The translations under genes and the position numbers were made by a program. Of a stretch of 38,261 bases of DNA, positions 16,033-24,217 are shown in pieces (within the stretch, counting starts at the first letter, position 1; each line of letters begins with the position of its first letter). A model generated the notes under the pieces. The model saw nothing but the letters and a program-made list of their open reading frames with translations. It was not told the DNA's origin and made no database searches. This DNA comes from Thermoanaerobaculum sp. (GTDB taxonomy: Bacteria > Acidobacteriota > Thermoanaerobaculia > Multivoradales > UBA5704), in the NCBI GenBank assembly GCA_021154885.1, contig JAJKHS010000002.1, positions 1 to 38,261 on the forward strand, read 5' to 3'.

Positions 16033-17379
16033 TCATGGATTCGCTACAGGGGGCGGAGGCGGCGTGGGGTTCAGCAGGAACGGGATGCTGGGAGCGAAGA
16101 AGAACTCGCCTCCCCGGCAGGTGACGAACCCGCTGAAGTCGAAGTTGTCGTTCTTCTCAGGTGCCTTGCCCCATTCCCGCGACCAGGTTTGAGGGGCGCT
16201 TCCGATCTCTTTTTGGCCCGCCACGGGATCCATTCCCGTGAGATTGCCGGACCGGTTCAGCCAGCTCGACTGAATCGCCAAGAACTGGTCGACAAGGTTG
16301 CTCTGAAAACAGAGGAACAGGAGCCCTTGCTTCCCCTCGGTCGTCTGATAGGGAGTGCCCCGCCGGACGATGCGCTTCTCACGCTCGCTCCTCGGGTTCG
16401 CCTTGCGGATGTGCGAATGCAGGGGACATCTGGTCCCCTGGCGATCAGATGCATAATCAAAATTGTTGAAAGTCCGCATGGAGCAGTCCGAGGGAACACG
16501 GTGGCTCAGAATTGGGGTGCCGTTCGCGAAGCGCCCCACCACCATCGCCCTCGCCCACTCCTCGTTCCCGCCGGTGAAGGCCGCCGCCAGTTGCTGGATG
16601 CTGGCCTTGAAGCGCTCCACATCCTGCTCCAGTTTGCGGAAAACCAGATAGCTGCCCAGGCAGTCTTCCTGTCCGACATAGGGATCCTTCTCGAGCACGA
16701 GGCTGAGAGGGGCCAGCGGGTTCCAGGGGTGGGTCCCGCCGCAACTCTCTTCGCGTTCGAGGTCGTCCTTCAAGAACAGAGGCTGGCTCCGGCCATCGAC
16801 GTAGCCGAACGGCTCGACGGTCTCGTCGTTGTCATTTCGTAAGATAGATCCCTCTTCCCGAAAAATGGTCGCGCCCGCGAAGTTTTGCTCTACCTCCGAG
16901 CTTGCCTGTTCGACGTCCTGGGCCTTCTTCGCTGCCAGGAGGACCATCGCATCAATTGGACTTTTATAGGCGGTCTCATACTTCCCGAGATCGTCCTGAG
17001 TCGACCACGTCCAGTTGGCCATACCGCCGACGAAAGGCTGCGACGCTCCGAATCTCTGCTTGAGGTCTGCGCTGTCGAATCCCAGCGCTTGATAGCCCGT
17101 AAAGGTCAGGTAGAAGCTGGCAAAGATTGAAGAGTCGTCACCGCCACTCCTATGGCGCTCAACCTGTTGGAGCTGCTCCCATGCCGAGGTGAGGCGTGTG
17201 CTCGCAAAGGAACTGATTGCATTACGATTGTTTGTCACATCCGGACCAAACCGAATCAACAGGAGCCGCACATGAGCACGGCCATGCGACTTCAGGATGT
17301 TGCCTTGAAGATTGTGCAACATCGGACTGTAGCCATTGCCGGCTTCAATCGGCTCTTCCAGGGTCAGATCGATAGCCAT
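16033..17379 (-). CDS. Dyp-type haem peroxidase
   Basis: 448 residues. Carries the DyP signature GYVDGRSQP (G192-P200; catalytic D195) and the proximal haem-ligand region CPLHSHIRKANPR, with H323 the likely ligand, plus the RRGTPY segment (~339-344) and FLCFQSNLVDQF (~355-366). It ends in a Pro-rich tail (NPTPPPPPVANP). It oxidises dyes and other organic substrates with H2O2, in general for the family. No signal peptide or Tat motif. GGGAGGG is close before the ATG. Third gene of the CHAT operon, 27 nt after the 316-aa gene. Why a haem peroxidase sits with a caspase-like protein is open. Confidence 0.93.
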   Translation of the reverse strand: MAIDLTLEEPIEAGNGYSPMLHNLQGNILKSHGRAHVRLLLIRFGPDVTNNRNAISSFASTRLTSAWEQLQQVERHRSGGDDSSIFASFYLTFTGYQALGFDSADLKQRFGASQPFVGGMANWTWSTQDDLGKYETAYKSPIDAMVLLAAKKAQDVEQASSEVEQNFAGATIFREEGSILRNDNDETVEPFGYVDGRSQPLFLKDDLEREESCGGTHPWNPLAPLSLVLEKDPYVGQEDCLGSYLVFRKLEQDVERFKASIQQLAAAFTGGNEEWARAMVVGRFANGTPILSHRVPSDCSMRTFNNFDYASDRQGTRCPLHSHIRKANPRSEREKRIVRRGTPYQTTEGKQGLLFLCFQSNLVDQFLAIQSSWLNRSGNLTGMDPVAGQKEIGSAPQTWSREWGKAPEKNDNFDFSGFVTCRGGEFFFAPSIPFLLNPTPPPPPVANP

Positions 17380-17406
17380 AGTATTCCCTCCCGTAAAGAT
17401 CTCTCA

Positions 17407-18357
17407 TTACTTGAAACCGGCGGTCGGCGGGCACACGCTGCCACCACTGACGCCTCCCGAGACCGCAGGACCAGTCCGGCGCGGGAAGGGCAACGGTTCA
17501 TCCAGGGAAACGCCTTCCGCCAGCTCGGCGTAGATTTCAAAGTCCGCCTCGGGCAGCTTCTCGGAATAGGCAGAACCGATCCCGATCAGGGAGTCGATCT
17601 CGATGCTCTTGAGTCCGATCTGGAGGTTGCCGTCGGAGGGGACTTTCAGGGCCAGAAGACTCGTTCGCATCCCGTTGTCGTCCCTGCGGGTGATCCTGAG
17701 CTCGACTTTCTTCTGGAATTCGACGGCGAAGAGAAAGCGAGTGGCGACGAACTGGTTGAACTGCTTGGAGCCGACCGGATCGAAGCTGCAGCGCTCCGTC
17801 GTCGCCGCGGCGGTGCGAAGCGAACCCTGGGCCAGACGGACGCTCGCCAGAATCGGCTGGTTGGCGGCCGGCCCGGCCTGAAGGATCGCCGCTTTGAGCT
17901 TGCCCTTCTGAGCCGGGAAGGCGTCTTCCAGGGTCGCCATCCACCAGAGCGAGGCCTTCTCCGCCTCCGAAGCGGTCTGACGGTCCTTGTTTTTCGGCTC
18001 CTCCGACGAGAGAATCAGCTCACCGCTCAGAGGCTTGTCGTCCAGCAGGATCTCCACCTGGTCGCCGTGGAGCAGGCAGCAGCCGGTCGTCATCCTTCCT
18101 TTGTCGTCCGGCAGACAGTTGAAATCAGGAAAGCGGGTGCTCGCGTCGACGTCCTGGTCCTGGAGTCGAAACTGGAGGAGCGGAAAGTGCTGGTCCAGCG
18201 TCTCGTTCTTCTGGTTGACGACGTGTCGGAGCGCGCGAGACTGAGTGAGCTTGGGCATGAGCAGGGTGGCCTCGGTAGGTTCCGAACCGCCGTTTTTGAT
18301 CTCGGCGTCGAAGGCGAAGACGCAGAGGCCTGAGATGTCGATCTGGAGATTGGGCAC
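17407..18357 (-). CDS. unknown protein in CHAT-DyP operon
   Basis: 316 residues from GTG 18357, with GGAG nine nt upstream. Not recognised. No signal peptide or membrane segment; mixed, mostly beta-pattern sequence: LQIDISGLCVFAFDAE, FRLQDQDVDASTRF, CCLLHGDQVEILLDDKPLSG, VELRITRRDDNG, LQIGLKSIEIDSLIGIG. The C-terminal ~25 residues are Gly/Ser/Pro-rich (SGGVSGGSVCPP), like a flexible tail. It is squeezed between the CHAT lipoprotein (19 nt upstream) and the DyP peroxidase (27 nt downstream), so it probably works with one of them. No family assignment is offered. Confidence 0.8.
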   Translation of the reverse strand: MPNLQIDISGLCVFAFDAEIKNGGSEPTEATLLMPKLTQSRALRHVVNQKNETLDQHFPLLQFRLQDQDVDASTRFPDFNCLPDDKGRMTTGCCLLHGDQVEILLDDKPLSGELILSSEEPKNKDRQTASEAEKASLWWMATLEDAFPAQKGKLKAAILQAGPAANQPILASVRLAQGSLRTAAATTERCSFDPVGSKQFNQFVATRFLFAVEFQKKVELRITRRDDNGMRTSLLALKVPSDGNLQIGLKSIEIDSLIGIGSAYSEKLPEADFEIYAELAEGVSLDEPLPFPRRTGPAVSGGVSGGSVCPPTAGFK

Positions 18358-18376
18358 GGTGTTCTACTCCTTTCTA

Positions 18377-21300
18377 TCAGTGAACGCTGGCTCCGAACGC
18401 CTCGAAAGCGCCCCAGGTCTTGGGAGACCTTTCCGCGGGATCGCCGTGGGCGAGGAGCTCGAGCTGAGCCTCGCGCAGGGCACTAACGGGGTCGCCGTGA
18501 GCGAGCAGGTTGCGGTGGAAGACGTAGAACAGATGGGAAGTCGCGCGGTCGTCGACGTTCCAGAGACTCGCCACGACCGTGCGGACTCCGGCGGCCAGGA
18601 AGGCGCGGGCGAGGCTCGTGACCCCTTCTCCGCCGGGCACGTAGTCGCGACCGGAGTCACAGGCCGCCAGCACCACCAGCCGGGTCCGCGCCAGATCGAG
18701 AGGGTAGATCTCGCGGGCGTAAAGAATTCCTGGATCGCCACTCGGAGAAGGAGCCAGCACGAGCATCGAGAGCAGCGTATTCCGTTCGTCGACCACGGAG
18801 TGACCCGCGAAGTGTATCCATTCCGCCTGCCGGGCTCGCGCCAGGAAGGTCTCCTTGTCCGCGGCGGGCCCGGTGAGGGCTTGGATGCCATAGAGGGCGG
18901 CGATCTTTCGCGCCTCGTCCGCCGCAGCCGACAGAGATGACAGCAGGGGGAAACGCTTGCGATCGATGGCGGGATCTCCCACGGCGAGCCCTCGGGGCCT
19001 CGCCTCCGCCCTGGGCCCTTTCGACTCGTCGTGCGCGAGCGCATTGACATAGAGCGTTGCGCTGGGCGAGACGGCCACCGGATGGTCTTCCAGCAGATAC
19101 CGGCCCGTCGTCTGGTCCACCAGGCTGGAGAACGGCAACGAGTGGAGGACCTTGTCGGGAATGAAGACCAGGCGCTCGCCGGTACCCATCACTCCGTACC
19201 AGGGTCGCACAAGGAGATCGAAAAGCTCCGACGCGGCTTGCCGCCGCAGCTCCTCGCCACCCGGCCGGAAATCGCGCGCGCTGGCGACCAGCCGCTCGAG
19301 CTGCTGGCGGGGAATCTTCCGCTCAAAGGAGAGCTCCCGGCCGGGCTCGTTCTCCCGCCGGATCAAGCCGACCAGGACGCGATCGGGAAGAACCGAAAGC
19401 TGGACCAGGGTCACCGCTCCCGGCAAGCGGCGGCGGATCTCCGCCAGACCCAACGCCCGCGGTTCCGCCGCGAGGAGCTTCCGCTTCTCCGCCGAGCTGG
19501 CGCGGATCCGCGAGGCGCTGTCCGGAAGCACCCGCGTGCGCGCCAGGTCGGCGTAGACGAGAGCCAGGTCGGGCCTCCCCCGCCGGAGCTGGAGGTCGAT
19601 CATCTCGTCGAAAACCTGACTGGTCTCCTCGAGAAAAGCTAGACGCAGGTCCTCCTGCCGGGGGTCCTCCCCAAGCCTCTCATACGCCCTGAGCGCCGCA
19701 TCGAGATCCTTCTCCGCCCGGTCGTCCTCGCCCGCCAGTCGATAGGCGCGGGCTCGCGCCAGGAGTGCTCGCAGCGTGTAGACGTGACGACCGGTCCTCT
19801 CATAGACGCTCGCGGGGCGAGTCAAGAGGGAGATCGCCGCCCGGGGATCGTCCTTCATCGTCAGGGTGGCGCGGGCCAGCGCGAGGTCTACCCTGCGGTG
19901 GCTTCGGACTCCCGTATCCTCGATGCGCTCGACTGCCCTGTCGGCCTCCTGGAGATCGTCCATCGCCTGCGCGTGCCGGCCCAGGCGGTCTTCGACCAGC
20001 GCACGCCAGAGGAGGGTTTCCGCATAGAGGACCCGGTTGCTTCGCTTCGCCTGCCGGAGTGTCTCGCTTTGAAAGCCCAGAGCGGCCTCTTCCAGGTTGT
20101 CCTGCAGCGCGGAGTCGGCAGCCACGCGAAAGATGAACGCCAGCAGCTTCGGGTCGCGCAGCTCGGGCGTGAGACGGAGGGCCTTGTAGGCATGCCGCCA
20201 GGCCTCGCGGTTCCGCCCGAGCAGTTGCAGGCTCTCGGCGAAGAGAGCCTCGACCGTGGCGGTATTCTCCCTTTCTCCAGCTCGCTGAAACCAGGCGATC
20301 GACTCCTCGTAGGAGGTGACGGCTTCCATCAGGCGCCCGGTGACGCCCTGGTTGAGGGCTTCCATCCACAGCACATAACCGAGCAATCCCGGGTTTGAGC
20401 CGTCCGCGAGGTCCCGCCGGAGGCGCTTCAGACGCGCCAGCGCCGGCGGGTAGCGGTTGCAGAGATGATCGTTGCAGGCGATTACGAACGAGACTCGCGC
20501 GGCGAGGGGACTGCCCGCCCTGCGGAGCGCCTTCCAGGCGGACTTCAGCCGCAGACCGGCACGGTGAGCATGGCGGTCGTTGTACAGCTCGTAGCCACGC
20601 CGATATTGGAGGTGGCCCTCGACCAGATCACGCAGGCGCCTGGCGTTGCGCGATCGGCTCGCCTCGTCGATGTGCGCCACGGACTGGCGGACGAGACGTT
20701 CGCCTCCCGAGTTGATCAGGGCCTCGCCGATCGCCCGCGCCACGGTGAGAGCGCGCTTCGCTGCCGCGGCATCCTTTCGCGCCAGAGCTTCGGCCCAGTC
20801 TCCGAGCGCCCGGACCTCGGCGTACTCCCGCGCCGCCTGCCGGTGCGCTTGAACGAGCGTTCGGACCGTGCCGACATCTCTCCGGAGGGCGGCCTGCCGG
20901 AGCGTCTCCTGCACGTCTTTCCAAGCGGCCTCCGCTGTCGGCCGCGCCAGTGCGTCGATGCGCTGCCGCGCTTCGCCGGACCAGGGAGAGCCCCCATCGA
21001 GGGCGCGGTACGCCTGCCATGCACGCCCGGCGTCGACCGTCAGGAAAAGCCGTTCCAAAGCGATGGCTTGGTTGAATCGCGCCTCGCGCAACGCAGGATC
21101 ACGCTCGATCGCCCGCTCCACCGCCGCCAGCGCCCTCGCCAGGTCCTGTGGCTCGTCCAGACGCTCGGCTCGCACGAGGTATGCCGCTGCGAGATCGCTC
21201 CAGGCGCGGGCGTCTCCAGGCCGAGAGGCGCAGCGGCGTTCCAGCGACTTGACCCCCCGGTCGAGGTCCTCGCGGTCCTGGCTTTGCGCGACCCGGGCGC

Positions 21301-21613
21301 TCAGATCCCCCGAGGCCTCACGGGCCAGGTCCGGGGAATCGGTTCCGCCACGCTGCTGCGCGCCCGCGGAGGAGAGCGGCGGCCGACGCGACAGGCGCGG
21401 CGCTCCGCAGAGGGAGTCGGGGACGAGATCCGAAGCGCTCGGGTCCGTCCGGCAGGGGACGTATTCCTGTGCCGTCGTCAGACGCGGCTCGGCCAGCCGC
21501 CAGCTCCGGACCGACGCGATGGCGTCTTCCGGAGTACGACGCGCCCGGCAGGAGGGCAGGAACGCTCCTGCCACTCCCAGAGAGAGCGCTGCCACAACCC
21601 AGGGATGCCTCAT
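18377..21613 (-). CDS. TPR-rich CHAT-domain (caspase-like) lipoprotein
   Basis: 1078 residues from ATG 21613. The longer ORF to 22021 is rejected because this start gives a clean lipoprotein signal: MRHPWVVAALSLGVAGAFLPSC, lipobox LPSC, lipidation at C22. The middle (~90-700) is helical TPR-like repeats (WSDLAAAYLVRAERLDE, LERAIERDPALREARFNQAI, AREYAEVRALGDWAEAL and more). The C-terminal CHAT protease domain (~740-1078) has the His-Cys dyad H938 (HFAGHSVVDE) and C985 (LAACDSGRDYVPGGEGVTSL), and the SLWNVDDRATSHLF motif. Caspase-like CHAT proteins cleave target proteins in several bacterial immune or stress systems; the target here is unknown. No clear Shine-Dalgarno at this start. Confidence 0.9.
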   Translation of the reverse strand: MRHPWVVAALSLGVAGAFLPSCRARRTPEDAIASVRSWRLAEPRLTTAQEYVPCRTDPSASDLVPDSLCGAPRLSRRPPLSSAGAQQRGGTDSPDLAREASGDLSARVAQSQDREDLDRGVKSLERRCASRPGDARAWSDLAAAYLVRAERLDEPQDLARALAAVERAIERDPALREARFNQAIALERLFLTVDAGRAWQAYRALDGGSPWSGEARQRIDALARPTAEAAWKDVQETLRQAALRRDVGTVRTLVQAHRQAAREYAEVRALGDWAEALARKDAAAAKRALTVARAIGEALINSGGERLVRQSVAHIDEASRSRNARRLRDLVEGHLQYRRGYELYNDRHAHRAGLRLKSAWKALRRAGSPLAARVSFVIACNDHLCNRYPPALARLKRLRRDLADGSNPGLLGYVLWMEALNQGVTGRLMEAVTSYEESIAWFQRAGERENTATVEALFAESLQLLGRNREAWRHAYKALRLTPELRDPKLLAFIFRVAADSALQDNLEEAALGFQSETLRQAKRSNRVLYAETLLWRALVEDRLGRHAQAMDDLQEADRAVERIEDTGVRSHRRVDLALARATLTMKDDPRAAISLLTRPASVYERTGRHVYTLRALLARARAYRLAGEDDRAEKDLDAALRAYERLGEDPRQEDLRLAFLEETSQVFDEMIDLQLRRGRPDLALVYADLARTRVLPDSASRIRASSAEKRKLLAAEPRALGLAEIRRRLPGAVTLVQLSVLPDRVLVGLIRRENEPGRELSFERKIPRQQLERLVASARDFRPGGEELRRQAASELFDLLVRPWYGVMGTGERLVFIPDKVLHSLPFSSLVDQTTGRYLLEDHPVAVSPSATLYVNALAHDESKGPRAEARPRGLAVGDPAIDRKRFPLLSSLSAAADEARKIAALYGIQALTGPAADKETFLARARQAEWIHFAGHSVVDERNTLLSMLVLAPSPSGDPGILYAREIYPLDLARTRLVVLAACDSGRDYVPGGEGVTSLARAFLAAGVRTVVASLWNVDDRATSHLFYVFHRNLLAHGDPVSALREAQLELLAHGDPAERSPKTWGAFEAFGASVH

Positions 21614-21974
21614 CGATACGTCGGGATCGGAACCACCGTCGAAACCAGGGAATTGAGCCGCTCTCCTCAGGAGAGCCTGCGCTTTGTCTGAACGGTGGGA
21701 TCTCGGCATCGCATGATACCAGAGGAAGCCCTCGGCTGAGCGCTGATCTCCCTGCGGGAGGGCTGTGGGGGCGGTCGACGCGGTCATCTCGCTTCTCGCG
21801 GTCCTTTGGGAGTCGTCGTCTCGATGGACGGACCCGCCGGGTTTTTTCCGTTTCACCGCGGAAGTGCCGGGAAGAAGCCGGGAACGTCCGTCCAAAATGC
21901 CGATCGGGATGACAGAGAGGAACATGGAATCAAGGTCCCCGCCCGTGGGGGGGCTCAGCAGAAAGGAGACGGCG
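21614..21974. promoter_or_regulatory. divergent intergenic region between CHAT operon and S8 protease
   Basis: 361 nt between the CHAT lipoprotein start and the S8 protease start. It must hold the promoters for both units. I see no clean consensus -35/-10 pair. A GGAG at 21965-21968 is the ribosome site of the S8 gene. Long ORFs on both strands run through it, but neither has convincing starts or protein-like sequence. Confidence 0.4.
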
Positions 21975-24113
21975 ATGTCAGTCAATAGGACGGTGCAAGC
22001 CGGAGGCGCCAAACGCTTCAATCCAGAGCCGAGAGACGAGTTCGCGAGCGTCGATCCGCACCTCCAGGAGGTCCTCCTGGCGAGCGAGGCCTACCAGGAG
22101 CCGAACCCGGCGATCGTTCGCAACGGCCGATTGGACGTCATCGCCCGGCTCAACGACAAGGCTCGGGCAGAGGACAGACTACCCGAGACCTTCGAGAAGG
22201 GTCGGGAGATTGGCGATATCATCACCGGTAACCTGCCGGTCCAGGACATCCTCAAGGCGCGCAAGCACCCCAACATCGCGAGCCTCAAGGCTGCGACGGA
22301 GCTGTACGCCAACCTCCATCATTCGGTACCCGACATTGGCTGTGACACCGCCTCTCTGCAGCAGGGGCTCCCCCGATATCCCGGGCTGGACGGCTCCGGC
22401 GTCATCATCGGGATCGTGGACACCGGCTGTGACTTCGCCCATCCCAACTTCCTGTTGCCGCGACGGGTGACGCGGCTCCTCTACCTCTGGGATCAAAACG
22501 ATGGCAAGGCGAACCCGATGAAGGCGGGGCTCCCGAAAGACTTCGGCTACGGTCGCGAGTTCGATGCCACCATGATCAACCAAGCTCTCCTCAAGGACGA
22601 CCCGTACACGGCCCTGGGCTACACGCCGGAGCCCGCGGCTCACGGCACGCACGTCATGGACATTGCAGCCGGCAACGGCCGGGCTCCCAAGGCAGCGGCC
22701 AACCCGGTTTCGACTGCCGTGGGAAACGCGGCTCCCGGAGTCGCACCGAACGCTCGGATCATCTTCGTCAACCTGAAGACGGACGACCCGGCCTCGCTGG
22801 GCAACTCCCGCCACCTCCTCGAAGCCGTCGACTACATCTTCAAAAAGGCCGACGACCTCACCACGCACGATGGCAAAACCCCGCCGGCGGTGGTCAACCT
22901 GAGCATCTCCACCGCCGGCGGACCGCACGACGGCACGACCCTGATCGAAAAGGGGTTCGAGCGGCTGCTGGAGAAGGCAGGGAGAGCGATCGTGATCTCG
23001 GCCGGCAACGCCTTCAGGCAAGAAGGACACGTGACGGGAACCATCCCGAAGGATGGGTACTACACGATGCAATGGCAGACCGATTCAATCGCCAAGAGAA
23101 ATGAGCTCGAGATCTGGTATGACGGAAAGCCTCATCTGGAAGTGACTCTGATGAGCCCCCAGAAACAGAAGCTTGGACCTTATGGGCCGGGACAGACGGT
23201 AGACATCAAGGACGAGAGCGGAGTGAGGCAAGGCCGAATCAGTCACCGTGCGGATGACCCCAACAACCATGCCAATCAGATCGACATCCGCGTGCCGTTT
23301 GCGGAGGAGCCCTGGACCATCGAGCTGAAGAACAACGGCGAGGAGGTCTCCTTCCACGCCTGGATTGAGCAGGGTGATCGCGGCCGATCCCGCTTCCTCG
23401 CCGACACCTCCTCCGCTAACACCCTGGGTGCCATCAGTTGCGGCGAGAGCACGCTCACGGTGGGCGCTTACGATACCTACGCGAACGCCTGTCTGGCGCC
23501 TCTTTACGATGCCACCGCGGCAGGACCGACACGCGACAACCGTAAGAAGCCGGACGTCAGCGCCCCCGGCGTTCGGATCACAGCCGCCAAGTCCTTGGGC
23601 GGCGCCATCCAGATGTCCGGCACGAGCATGGCGGCGCCACATGTCACCGGGCTCGTAGCCCTCCTCTTTCAACTCGCCGAGCGCGCCGGCCTGGGACCCC
23701 TCGACGCCAAGATGATCCAGGCGCTGGTCCGCGAGGCCGCACGGCGGAATCCGCCCACGACCCGGGAATGGGACCCCCGCTATGGAGCGGGCCGGCTCGC
23801 AGGACCCGCGTCTCTGGATTACCTATTGAAGCAACCCTCACGCGCAGCCGTGGCGGATCTCAAACCTGGACCGCCGCCCGGACCACCGGCAGCGACAGCG
23901 ACCACGGAGACTTTACCCCGCACCGACGGCGAGGCTCACGGCAGCGGAGGCAACGGCTTCCAGGATCTCGACCGAGTCATCCAGTTCCTGCGTGATCAGC
24001 TCGCCGGCAATGGCCACAATGGCTCCCACGATCTCAGCACCTTCGTCCAGACCGTGGCCGCAAAAATCCACGCAGAACAGGGCTTCCGATTGCGAGTGGA
24101 GCCTTTGAGCTGA
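21975..24113 (+). CDS. subtilisin-like S8 serine protease
   Basis: 712 residues from ATG 21975, with GGAG 6 nt upstream. Catalytic triad: D149 (GIVDTGCDF), H223 (AAHGTHVMD), S551 (MSGTSMAAPH), with oxyanion N345 (SAGN). The N-terminal ~130 residues are not a signal peptide but a charged, helical-looking pro- or cap region, so the enzyme may be intracellular. A ~125-residue beta insert (~360-480) lies between the oxyanion Asn and the catalytic Ser, as in larger subtilases. The C-terminus (~625-712) is a Pro/Ala-rich linker and a helical tail. Divergent from the CHAT operon. A protease that processes or activates the CHAT partner is plausible but unproven. Confidence 0.92.
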   Translation: MSVNRTVQAGGAKRFNPEPRDEFASVDPHLQEVLLASEAYQEPNPAIVRNGRLDVIARLNDKARAEDRLPETFEKGREIGDIITGNLPVQDILKARKHPNIASLKAATELYANLHHSVPDIGCDTASLQQGLPRYPGLDGSGVIIGIVDTGCDFAHPNFLLPRRVTRLLYLWDQNDGKANPMKAGLPKDFGYGREFDATMINQALLKDDPYTALGYTPEPAAHGTHVMDIAAGNGRAPKAAANPVSTAVGNAAPGVAPNARIIFVNLKTDDPASLGNSRHLLEAVDYIFKKADDLTTHDGKTPPAVVNLSISTAGGPHDGTTLIEKGFERLLEKAGRAIVISAGNAFRQEGHVTGTIPKDGYYTMQWQTDSIAKRNELEIWYDGKPHLEVTLMSPQKQKLGPYGPGQTVDIKDESGVRQGRISHRADDPNNHANQIDIRVPFAEEPWTIELKNNGEEVSFHAWIEQGDRGRSRFLADTSSANTLGAISCGESTLTVGAYDTYANACLAPLYDATAAGPTRDNRKKPDVSAPGVRITAAKSLGGAIQMSGTSMAAPHVTGLVALLFQLAERAGLGPLDAKMIQALVREAARRNPPTTREWDPRYGAGRLAGPASLDYLLKQPSRAAVADLKPGPPPGPPAATATTETLPRTDGEAHGSGGNGFQDLDRVIQFLRDQLAGNGHNGSHDLSTFVQTVAAKIHAEQGFRLRVEPLS

Positions 24114-24127
24114 GCCCAAACGACGCA

Positions 24128-24163
24128 CAGGCTCCTCTCTCGAGGCTCCGAGAGAGGAGCCTG
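24128..24163 (+). terminator. strong hairpin after S8 protease
   Basis: Perfect 15-bp stem (24128-24142 with 24149-24163) with a 6-nt loop, 15 nt after the S8 stop codon. The following sequence (CTCCCTTGGTTG) is only weakly U-rich. A TACAAT hexamer at 24176-24181 just after it may be the -10 of the S9 peptidase gene. Confidence 0.65.
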
Positions 24164-24217
24164 CTCCCTTGGTTGTACAATTCCCCCATCTTGACTCGCC
24201 TCGCCCAAGGAGCCTCG

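Noticed and set aside
21614-22021. N-terminal extension of the CHAT protein by 136 residues
   Set aside because: Sequence is not protein-like and would hide the clear lipoprotein signal at 21613.
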